DNA of 20,060 bases from an uncultured Bacilli bacterium (GTDB lineage: Bacteria > Bacillota_I > Bacilli_A > RF39 > UBA660): NCBI GenBank assembly GCA_934101275.1, contig CAKOQM010000025.1, positions 1 to 20,060 on the forward strand. The letters are read 5' to 3'. Below the pieces are notes generated by a model that had not been told where the DNA came from, made no database searches, and was given only the letters and a program-made list of their open reading frames with translations. The position numbers and the translations under genes are program-made. This document shows positions 1 through 6,180 of this stretch, piece after piece; position 1 is the stretch's first letter, and each line of letters opens with the position of its first letter.

Positions 1-36
1 TGTAAATACAATATGATACTGGCAATTCCATTTTGT

Positions 37-154
37 ATGAGATAAGCTGCTCATCTCATCATTATTTTTCAATTTTTGCTATACAACGCCATCGCTCTTC
101 GGTTCGCACGTGCACAGCACGTGGTTTTAACAGCAGCTAACTATCGTTTGCTGC
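37..154. repeat. GC-rich palindromic intergenic element
   Basis: No gene is visible in the first 190 bases. Three inverted repeats follow one another: ATGAGAT/ATCTCAT (37-43 and 53-59), CACGTG/CACGTG with a 5-nt loop (107-112 and 118-123), and GCAGCtAA/TTtGCTGC (133-140 and 147-154). The stretch from about 80 to 155 is richer in G and C than the surrounding intergenic DNA. It lies just beyond the terminator of the surface-protein gene. It could be a dispersed palindromic repeat or the start of a structured element cut by the window edge. Its function is unknown. Confidence 0.4.
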
Positions 155-156
155 AC

Positions 157-192
157 AAAAAAAATAACCCCACTATAACGCGGAGTTATTTT
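157..192 (-). terminator. Rho-independent terminator of the surface-protein gene
   Basis: On the minus strand, an 8-bp AAAATAAC/GTTATTTT stem (185-192 with 161-168) is extended by two G-C pairs beyond one mismatch. It is followed by a run of eight U (157-164). It lies about 130 bases after the stop of the gene ending at 322. Confidence 0.8.
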
Positions 193-196
193 CACA

Positions 197-345
197 CTAA
201 TTCGTGTAGATTTTTAATTTTTCTTTCCCACTGAAACGCGTAGAGCCTTCATTTAAGAATTTACACACCACTCTTGACAAGGTCCAATGATTATCGTTGT
301 TTAAGGAAAACTGTCCACTAATCAGCCAATTTCGTAAGGATTTTC
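197..345 (-). other. Short open frame in the 3' region, possible coding remnant
   Basis: Just after the surface-protein stop, in another frame, about 48 codons are open to a TAG at 197-199. The frame has no in-frame ATG; only CTG or TTG could start it. Its translation looks protein-like (for example NHWTLSRVVCKFLNEG), but I do not recognise it. It could be the tail of an older gene, replaced when the present 3' end arrived, or simply chance. Confidence 0.2.
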
Positions 346-1884
346 AAGTGTTCCTTCTCCGCCTAAAATCGACGTTTTCGATATCAGATATACCGAAGGC
401 CGCACCGCATTCTGGATGTACGCACGGTAGCTGTAGCTGACACTGCCAGCGCCGACGACATTGAACACGCCGCCAGAATCAGACGAACGCGGAGCTAATG
501 TCCATTGCATTGTACTTGAATCTAAAAGCCAATCATTATATCTACTACAATTACTTTCTGTAGACCAGTCAAATAACTCTATAGCTAAACAACTTGTTCT
601 ATTCTTACTAGTACCGCCGCTTGTCGCATAACCGTAATCACTTGGATACATTAAACCTACTTTTCCTTGCCATTCTGTTGGTCTTCCCGTGTATACTGTC
701 GTTCCTCTTTCATATGTGTACCAATGACTTACTAATCCATTTGATGAATTCGCATAGCTTGCTGTTCCTCCTAATTTCCATGTTATCGTATCTATTTGAT
801 TTTTGGCTGTCTCCGTTAAGCCATTACTTGTAAAATCACAAGCGGTTGTAGCACCATTTTGTCCATACGGGCATGTTCCTGATGTTTTATTATAATAGGC
901 GCCATTATTTAAAACTTCTTTTAAAGTACTATCTGTCCAATCATTACTTCCATAACTACTTGTTGAACTTCCTGTTCCACTCGCTTTATTATCCCAACTG
1001 TAACTTCCAATAGAATCAGTTCGAATTAATTTCATTCTTTGCCCTTCTGGGGTATTTAAGATACCAATAATTCTCCATCCGGCTTTTTCACCATTAAAGG
1101 TTACATAGTTACAAGGATTAGCCCCTACATATCTTAAATTGTTATCACTTGTTCCATCATAGGCTAAAGTATAAGTACAACTATCACTTGTTTTATCTGG
1201 AACAGTATATACATCTGTTGAACTAGTGTCGGCTCCACTTACTAATGATGCTATCGTTTCTGTTGCTTTAGGTACTGTATTAATATCTTGATTTTCTTCA
1301 TCAACTAAACCTGAACCTACTATTTTGTAGTTAATTGTTTTTGATGTGTCACTATCTACAAAATTTGTATCATCAAAGTAAAGTTGAACAGAATAGACAA
1401 CGGTTTGATTGGGTTCTAAAGATTCTGTTACTAAAACATTATTTGTTAAATCACTTACTGTTTTAGGATATCCTGTAACTGTAGTTAATGTCGTTCCTTC
1501 TTGTTTTTTTAAAATTACTTTTAGTTTAGATGCATCAAGGGTATTATCTGCTTGAGCTTCTAAACTAAGGGTATAATTGGCCTTTAAAACACTTGTATTT
1601 TGTACATTTAAAGTATAGGAACACTCTTGGGAAACAAGGGTAGCCTCATCTTCTGAATAAGGTAAAAAACAAGTTGCATTATTGGCATTCGTTATCGTGG
1701 TGCCATTACTATAAGTAAATTTAAAGTCACCAGCTATAACTTCTTGGTTGTTGGAGTTTCCTTCTACTTTGAAAAACATAGCGTAAGACAAACTTATGAC
1801 GACAATTGTCATACAAACAATGATGTAACTGGCTAATTTGGTTTCTCTTTTAAATATATTTTGAAAGCTTAAATTATTTTTCAT
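322..1884 (-). CDS. Membrane-anchored surface protein with DGR-type variable lectin-like domain
   Basis: 520 aa. A short basic N-terminus is followed by one membrane segment (about residues 18-37). A TasA/camelysin-like extracellular region follows (about 38-200, starting near the QEVIAGDFKF motif), then a larger C-terminal domain (about 235-505) with cysteines and aromatics (RYVGANPCNYVTFNGEKAGW, LMYPSDYGYA). That domain belongs to a family I know from gut Firmicutes, with C-type-lectin-like features and a VRPSVYL then NPYEIG ending. Residues 464-500 are encoded by DNA of about 60% GC, unlike the AT-rich rest of the gene, and mostly by codons ending in C or T. This is the signature of a DGR variable region. 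The ATG follows AGGATGG, an acceptable Shine-Dalgarno site. The probable role is a cell-surface adhesin or receptor with a diversified binding face. No reverse transcriptase, Avd gene or template repeat is in the window. The family assignment is fairly secure; the diversification is inferred. Confidence 0.88.
   Translation of the reverse strand: MKNNLSFQNIFKRETKLASYIIVCMTIVVISLSYAMFFKVEGNSNNQEVIAGDFKFTYSNGTTITNANNATCFLPYSEDEATLVSQECSYTLNVQNTSVLKANYTLSLEAQADNTLDASKLKVILKKQEGTTLTTVTGYPKTVSDLTNNVLVTESLEPNQTVVYSVQLYFDDTNFVDSDTSKTINYKIVGSGLVDEENQDINTVPKATETIASLVSGADTSSTDVYTVPDKTSDSCTYTLAYDGTSDNNLRYVGANPCNYVTFNGEKAGWRIIGILNTPEGQRMKLIRTDSIGSYSWDNKASGTGSSTSSYGSNDWTDSTLKEVLNNGAYYNKTSGTCPYGQNGATTACDFTSNGLTETAKNQIDTITWKLGGTASYANSSNGLVSHWYTYERGTTVYTGRPTEWQGKVGLMYPSDYGYATSGGTSKNRTSCLAIELFDWSTESNCSRYNDWLLDSSTMQWTLAPRSSDSGGVFNVVGAGSVSYSYRAYIQNAVRPSVYLISKTSILGGEGTLENPYEIG
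385..495 (-). repeat. Putative DGR variable region (VR)
   Basis: Codons for residues 464-500 of the surface protein. In 391-490 I count 60 G+C in 100 bases, against clearly AT-rich flanks. From the TCT at residue 468 through the TAC at 489, nearly every codon is NNC or NNT (GGC GGC, TTC AAT GTC GTC GGC GCT, AGC TAC AGC TAC). This is what adenine-directed mutagenesis of AAC/AAT template codons gives. The fixed framework codons between them (GTG, GCG, GTG CGG CCT) match the conserved V, A and VRP positions of the family. The template repeat is not in the window. Confidence 0.55.
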
Positions 1885-1906
1885 ATCACTCTACCATCCT
1901 ATCAAA

Positions 1907-1915
1907 ATTATAACA
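1907..1915 (-). promoter_or_regulatory. Extended -10 promoter of the surface-protein gene
   Basis: On the minus strand it reads TGTTATAAT: a TG at 1915-1914 and TATAAT at 1912-1907, 23 bases before the ATG. No good -35 box is visible 16-18 bp upstream, so the extended -10 probably carries the promoter. Confidence 0.6.
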
Positions 1916-1950
1916 TAACCCTTATTAAAATAACAGAGATTTTTATATAT

Positions 1951-1971
1951 AAAAAGAGAGCTTACGCTCTC
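1951..1971 (-). terminator. Rho-independent terminator after recG / small RNA
   Basis: GAGAGC (1971-1966), GTAA loop, GCTCTC (1961-1956), then UUUUU (1955-1951) and an AU-rich tail on the minus strand. Confidence 0.85.
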
Positions 1972-2043
1972 ACAGGGGGTTTGTTGATATACACTCAGAA
2001 GTGATCGTGAATGCATACCAGTGTAGTCTATTCGAACTACACT
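1951..2043 (-). ncRNA. Candidate small RNA downstream of recG
   Basis: About 93 nt. The predicted start (7 nt after the -10 box at 2055-2050) falls on the first base of an 8-bp hairpin, AGTGTAGT/ACTACACT (2043-2036 with 2027-2020, 8-nt loop). Next come a short CACT/AGTG hairpin (2003-2000 with 1995-1992), an unpaired C-rich stretch (CCCCC at 1979-1975), and a GAGAGC/GCTCTC terminator with a U run. The candidate at 4106-4201 has the same order of elements. No open frame of useful length is present. C-rich unpaired motifs are typical of Firmicutes sRNAs that bind Shine-Dalgarno sequences. It could instead simply be the 3' UTR of recG. Confidence 0.45.
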
Positions 2044-2049
2044 ACATAA

Positions 2050-2078
2050 AGTGTACTATAATCTTTTTACTTCGTCAA
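2050..2078 (-). promoter_or_regulatory. Promoter of the candidate small RNA after recG
   Basis: TTGACG (2078-2073), a 17-bp spacer, then TACACT (2055-2050). The -35 box overlaps the recG stop codon. The -10 box matches consensus at four of six positions, so this is weaker than the promoter at 4209-4237. Confidence 0.4.
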
Positions 2079-4051
2079 TTGGTAAAATCAATTTTTTGAA
2101 TAATTTTTTCATAATGTTGACGCCCTATGTAAAGTTTGTTTAAAACAAAATCTTGAGCTTCTTTTTTAGCGACTAATAAAATGTTATAATCACGCTTAAT
2201 ATTAGCTATTTTAAAATTCATATCCCCACTTTGTTTTACACCAAATAAGTCTCCTTCTCCTCGAAATTGAAAGTCTTTTTCACTAATATAAAAGCCATCG
2301 TTACTCTCTTCTAAAACAAGAAGTCTTTCTTTTCTTTCATTACAAATAAGATAGCAATAAGATTGTAAATCACTTCTTCCGACTCTTCCTCTTAATTGAT
2401 GAAGAGTGGCAAGGCCAAAACGTTCGGCATTAAAAATAATCATCACAGTTGCGTTTGATACGTCGACCCCAACTTCTATAACGGTAGTAGAAATAAGAAT
2501 TTTAGTGAGACCATTTTTGAAGGCATTCATCACTTCGTTTTTTTCTTCTTTTTTCATTTTACCATGTAAAATGCCAATAGGTACTTTAGCATGATAAGCT
2601 AAATCAAATTTTTCTTTTAAAAGGTAAACATCTTTTAAGGAAGTATCTTCGTTTTCATCTATCATAGGGGCAACTACATAAACTTGATGGTTATTTTTGA
2701 TTTCTTCTAAAGTGCTTCTTAAAACTTCTTTAAGATCTTTTTCTAAAACAACTTTTGTGATGATTTCTTTACGTCCCATAGGTTTTTCTTTGATAAAAGA
2801 GGTATCCATATCACCATATAAGGTAAGAGCATATGTTCTTGGTATGGGTGTAGCACTCATAAAAAGCATATCTGGATACTTTCCCTTATTTTGAAGGGCT
2901 TCTCTTTGACAAACACCAAAACGATGTTGTTCATCAGTGATAATAAGGCCTAGATGAGCAAACATAAGATTTTCGTTTAAAACAGCATGTGTTCCAATTA
3001 AAATATCTATTTCATTATTTTGAACTCTTTTTAAAATATTTTCTTTTTCTTTTTTTGATAAACTTCCTACTAAAAAATCAATTTGTATATTACTGTTAGA
3101 AAATAATGATCGCATACTTTTAAAATGTTGTAAGGCAAGTATTTCGGTTGGTGCGATGAAAACTCCTTGATAACCGGCTAGAAAGTTGGCATAAAGTAAA
3201 AGAAGGGCAACGATTGTTTTTCCTGAACCGACATCACCTAATAAAAGACGATTCATTCTTTTTGTTTTTTTTAAATCTTCTAAACACTCATTTAAAGCTT
3301 TCTGTTGATCATTTGTTAAAGAAAAAGGTAAATTTTGTATTAAAAAAGATAACTTTTTTTCATCAAATTCTTTTGGTATACCTTCGCCATGTTCACTTCT
3401 TTTTTTTAAATACATCATTTTAAACATAAATTCAAAAAGTTCTTCAAAGATAAGACGTCTTCGGGCCATCAATAACTCTTCGTTACTCTCAGGAAAATGA
3501 ATATACCAAAGGGCTTGCTTTAAAGAACATAAATGGTATTTTTCCTGAAAAACTTTTGGTAATTCATCAGGATAAGAAACGGTTTCCAATAACGTTTTTA
3601 TATATTTACGAAGTGTATTATTTTTTATATTTTTAACGGTATGATAAACGGGAATAATTTCTGTTTTAGATAATACTCCCATTTTTATTTCGGAAGCCGT
3701 AAAAGAATTTAAGCTTTTATTATATTTACCGACTAGAATAATCTCTTTATTTACGGTTAAATTTTTCTTTAAAAAAGAACGATTAAAAATAGAAACATTT
3801 AGTATTTTATTTTGACAAAGTACTTTAAAGCGTAAAACATTTAAATTTCTTTTAATGTAAGTTACGATCGGAACCGTAAGAACATTTGCATTTAATGTCA
3901 AAGTATCTTCTTTATTTTCTAAAGTATCAGGATTTAAAATTTGATAACGATAAGGATAAAAAGTTATAAGATCTTTCGCATCATAAATGCCCGTTGATGC
4001 TAAATCTTTTATATGAGTTTTTGAAATAAAATTTAAGTCTTCTAAATGCAT
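2075..4051 (-). CDS. recG: ATP-dependent DNA helicase RecG
   Basis: RecG drives reversal of stalled replication forks and branch migration of Holliday junctions. About 658 aa, close to the usual 680. The N-terminal wedge/OB region covers about 1-240. Walker A GDVGSGKT lies at about 272-279, the DEQH box at 373-376, and the SATPIPRT motif at 399-406. RGRVGR and the RecG-type C-terminal segment follow (YISEKDFQFRGEGDLFGVKQSG). The frame is open to a GTG three codons upstream (4060), but that GTG lies inside the AAAGGTGA ribosome binding site. The ATG at 4051, 5 nt after the site, is therefore the likely start. It has its own promoter with a leader of only about a dozen bases. It is unrelated to the polysaccharide genes and marks the end of that locus. 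Confidence 0.97.
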   Translation of the reverse strand: MHLEDLNFISKTHIKDLASTGIYDAKDLITFYPYRYQILNPDTLENKEDTLTLNANVLTVPIVTYIKRNLNVLRFKVLCQNKILNVSIFNRSFLKKNLTVNKEIILVGKYNKSLNSFTASEIKMGVLSKTEIIPVYHTVKNIKNNTLRKYIKTLLETVSYPDELPKVFQEKYHLCSLKQALWYIHFPESNEELLMARRRLIFEELFEFMFKMMYLKKRSEHGEGIPKEFDEKKLSFLIQNLPFSLTNDQQKALNECLEDLKKTKRMNRLLLGDVGSGKTIVALLLLYANFLAGYQGVFIAPTEILALQHFKSMRSLFSNSNIQIDFLVGSLSKKEKENILKRVQNNEIDILIGTHAVLNENLMFAHLGLIITDEQHRFGVCQREALQNKGKYPDMLFMSATPIPRTYALTLYGDMDTSFIKEKPMGRKEIITKVVLEKDLKEVLRSTLEEIKNNHQVYVVAPMIDENEDTSLKDVYLLKEKFDLAYHAKVPIGILHGKMKKEEKNEVMNAFKNGLTKILISTTVIEVGVDVSNATVMIIFNAERFGLATLHQLRGRVGRSDLQSYCYLICNERKERLLVLEESNDGFYISEKDFQFRGEGDLFGVKQSGDMNFKIANIKRDYNILLVAKKEAQDFVLNKLYIGRQHYEKIIQKIDFTN

Positions 4052-4070
4052 TTTTATCACCTTTTATGTC

Positions 4071-4100
4071 AGTATAACATAAGAACATTTGTTTTATCAA
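4071..4100 (-). promoter_or_regulatory. recG promoter
   Basis: TTGATA (4100-4095), an 18-bp spacer ending in TG at 4079-4078, one base, then TATACT (4076-4071): an extended -10 promoter. It begins 6 bp beyond the U run of the preceding terminator. Confidence 0.75.
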
Positions 4101-4105
4101 TAAAC

Positions 4106-4134
4106 AAAAAAAGGAGAGGTAAATTCTACCTCTC
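4106..4134 (-). terminator. Terminator of operon B / small RNA
   Basis: A perfect 8-bp stem GAGAGGTA/TACCTCTC (4134-4127 with 4121-4114) with a 5-nt loop, followed on the minus strand by C and seven U (4112-4106). It ends the transcript running through the glycosyltransferase operon and the candidate small RNA before it. Confidence 0.9.
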
Positions 4135-4201
4135 GTAAAAGAATAAAAAGGGGTTGACTAGTGTGATACTAGCACCAATTCGCCTTCAAAAGTGAATTGG
4201 T
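4106..4201 (-). ncRNA. Candidate small RNA between operon B and recG
   Basis: About 96 nt, from a consensus promoter to a strong terminator. From the predicted start there is an 8-bp hairpin ACCAATTC/GAATTGGT (4201-4194 with 4181-4174, 12-nt loop). It is directly followed by a 5-bp CTAGT/ACTAG hairpin (4172-4168 with 4162-4158), an unpaired CAACCCC stretch (CCCC at 4153-4150) with a U-rich tail, and the terminator stem. No protein is encoded. The arrangement matches the element at 1951-2043. A regulatory RNA using its C-rich stretch to pair with ribosome binding sites is the simplest guess. A 3'-UTR-derived RNA of operon B is also possible. Confidence 0.6.
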
Positions 4202-4208
4202 AGTTAAT

Positions 4209-4237
4209 ATACTAACCGATAGGTTATCGTTTGTCAA
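4209..4237 (-). promoter_or_regulatory. Strong promoter of the candidate small RNA, with palindromic spacer
   Basis: TTGACA (4237-4232), exactly 17 bp, then TAGTAT (4214-4209). Within the spacer lie two overlapping palindromes, CGATAggtTATCG and AACCgataGGTT, which could be an operator. The only thing downstream before a terminator is a segment of about 96 nt. Confidence 0.7.
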
Positions 4238-4256
4238 GCAATTTTTTTCGTTTTTT

Positions 4257-5219
4257 TTACTTTAATTTTTTAGGCTCCAAAGCCTCTTCTTTTTCCGTTT
4301 CTTGAACGATATAAATGGGCCTTTTTTTGGTTTCTAAATACGTCTTTGCCAAGTACTCACCAAGGATACCCATAAAGAATAATTGGATACCACTCACAAA
4401 AATAAGGATACAAGCAAGACTTGGCCAGCCATCTACAGGATCACCAAAAATAAGTGTTTTGAAAATGATAACAAGAATCATAATAAAAGCAATAAAACAA
4501 AATAATATACCTAAAAAAGCAGCTAAAGTTAGAGGTGCTGTTGAAAAGGCAACAATACCTTCTATGGCATATTTAAATAGTTTCCAAAAAGACCACTTTG
4601 TCTCTCCGGCTACTCTTTCAACGTTTTCAAATTCTAACCATTTAGTTTTAAAGCCGACAAAACTCCAAAGGCCTTTAGAATAACGATTGCATTCTCGGCA
4701 AGCTTTAATAGCCTCGACCATTTGTCTTGTCATTAGACGATAATCCCTTGCCCCATCAACCATTTCTACTTTACTTAAATGATTAATAATTTTATAAAAT
4801 TTTCTGGCAAAGAAACTTCTTATTGGTGGCTCTCCTTTTCTTGTTACTCTTCTTGTCCCTACACAATCATAATGTTCTTTTTCTAAAATTTCTAACATTT
4901 CAGGAAGCATTTTAGGAGGATCTTGTAAATCAGCATCCATTAAAGTAATGTAGTCTCCACTAGCATAATCAAGGCCGGCAAGCATCGCAGCTTCTTTTCC
5001 AAAGTTACGCGAAAAAGAAACATAACGTACTCTTTTATCTTTATTTCTTAATGCCTTAATTTCTTCTAAAGTTTTATCTTTACTACCATCATTAACAAAT
5101 ATAAGTTCAAATTCATTATCCTTCATTAAAGACATAACTTTTTGCATTTCTTCATAAAATAAAGGCAGAGATTCTTCTTCATTATAGCAAGAAACAATAA
5201 TACTAATTTTCTTTTTCAT
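4257..5219 (-). CDS. GT2 polyprenyl-phosphate sugar transferase (GtrB/DPM-like) with two membrane helices
   Basis: About 320 aa from the chosen ATG. The N-terminal GT-A domain contains SIIVSCYNEEES, NDGS (about 43-46) and the metal-binding MDADLQDPP (94-102). Two hydrophobic segments near 225-250 and 262-290 anchor the C-terminus. Proteins of this build load a sugar from a nucleotide donor onto undecaprenyl phosphate at the inner membrane face, for later flipping. The sugar cannot be read from the sequence. The frame extends to a TTG 24 bases upstream (5243), but the ATG at 5219 gives the normal GT2 start MKKKISIIV. It overlaps the end of the preceding gene, so translation is probably coupled. 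Last gene of operon B. It is a paralogue of the gene just upstream. Confidence 0.92.
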   Translation of the reverse strand: MKKKISIIVSCYNEEESLPLFYEEMQKVMSLMKDNEFELIFVNDGSKDKTLEEIKALRNKDKRVRYVSFSRNFGKEAAMLAGLDYASGDYITLMDADLQDPPKMLPEMLEILEKEHYDCVGTRRVTRKGEPPIRSFFARKFYKIINHLSKVEMVDGARDYRLMTRQMVEAIKACRECNRYSKGLWSFVGFKTKWLEFENVERVAGETKWSFWKLFKYAIEGIVAFSTAPLTLAAFLGILFCFIAFIMILVIIFKTLIFGDPVDGWPSLACILIFVSGIQLFFMGILGEYLAKTYLETKKRPIYIVQETEKEEALEPKKLK

Positions 5220-6180
5220 TTTTGGCTTCTTTCTTCTTTTCAAAATTTAGTCTTTCTTCAACAACGACTAAAGGACGATGCATAATACGTTGATTAATAT
5301 TTAAAATATATTCTCCTAAAAAACCAATAAAGAATATTTGCATACCGCCCAGTAAGAATACACCAATTAAAATAGGAGCAATACCGGCTTGGAAAGAATT
5401 CCAATTACAAAGTTTTAAAACAAGATAAACAAGAGCTATAATAATAGAAAAGAAAGATAAGATAAAGCCAACAATTGTAGCAAGTCTTAAACCAATCTTG
5501 GTATAAGAGGTAATTCCTAACATAGCTGCATCATAAAGACGATACCAGTTATTAGAGGATTTTCCTCTTTGTCTTTTTGGTTGGGTGAAAGGAATTTCTT
5601 TTCTTTCAAAACCAAGTTCAGCAACAATACCTCTTAAATAAGGATCTGGATCATCTAAGTCTTGTAAAACCTTAATAAATTCTTTATCGTATAAACCAAA
5701 GCCTGTAAAATGTTCAATTTGCTCTACTTCTGAGAACTTTTTAATCATCTTATAGTAAAGACTTCTAAGAGCATAAACTAATTTACTTTCTTCACTTTTA
5801 TTTTTAATACCAATAACAATTTTATAACCCTTTTCCCATTCTTTAACAAACTTAGGAATCATCTCCACAGGATCTTGAAAGTCAGCGGCTACCATGATAG
5901 TACAGTCTCCCGTCGTACTAATAAGGCCATAATAAGGACTGTTAAATTGACCAAAGTTTTGAGCATTAAAAATAGCTTTTACATTTTTATCTTTGGCACA
6001 AATTTTTCTTATTAAAGGTCTTGTTTTATCTTGAGATTTATTATCTATAAATAATATCTCATAATCATATTTTTTGAGTTCCTTTACAAAAATGTTTTTT
6101 AATGCCTCGTACATTAAAACCACATTTTCTTCTTCATTATAAGTTGGAACAATAATACTAATTGTTTTCTTTTTCATCAT
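5203..6180 (-). CDS. GT2 polyprenyl-phosphate sugar transferase (GtrB/DPM-like), second copy
   Basis: 325 aa. GT-A domain with SIIVPTYNEEENV at the N-terminus, FIDNKSQDKT (about 45-53) and AADFQDP (98-104), then two C-terminal membrane segments (about 229-255 and 268-292). The domain order is the same as in the next gene, with different acceptor-side residues (YYGLISTT, KRQRGKSSNNWY), so the two probably use different sugars or act in sequence. The start is ATGATG: GGAG lies 4 nt before the first and 7 nt before the second, so M2 (6177) may be the true start. It overlaps the preceding gene by about 20 bases. Likely role: formation of an undecaprenyl-phosphate-linked sugar for side-chain decoration. 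The donor is unknown. Confidence 0.92.
   Translation of the reverse strand: MMKKKTISIIVPTYNEEENVVLMYEALKNIFVKELKKYDYEILFIDNKSQDKTRPLIRKICAKDKNVKAIFNAQNFGQFNSPYYGLISTTGDCTIMVAADFQDPVEMIPKFVKEWEKGYKIVIGIKNKSEESKLVYALRSLYYKMIKKFSEVEQIEHFTGFGLYDKEFIKVLQDLDDPDPYLRGIVAELGFERKEIPFTQPKRQRGKSSNNWYRLYDAAMLGITSYTKIGLRLATIVGFILSFFSIIIALVYLVLKLCNWNSFQAGIAPILIGVFLLGGMQIFFIGFLGEYILNINQRIMHRPLVVVEERLNFEKKKEAKNEKEN

Noticed and set aside
177..185. Nine-base match (AACGCGGAG) between the terminator loop/stem and the putative variable region at 486-494, as a possible template repeat
   Set aside because: The match stops at nine bases and the rest does not follow the A-to-N pattern, so it cannot serve as a template.
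2028..2043. T-loop-like TTCGAA in a hairpin, suggesting a tRNA
   Set aside because: Stem and loop lengths do not fit a T-arm, and no acceptor, D or anticodon arm can be built around it.
4315..4683. Plus-strand open frame of 122 codons inside a glycosyltransferase gene
   Set aside because: It is antisense to clear GT2 coding sequence, has no suitable ribosome binding site and resembles no protein family; the other plus-strand frames within genes were rejected for the same reason.
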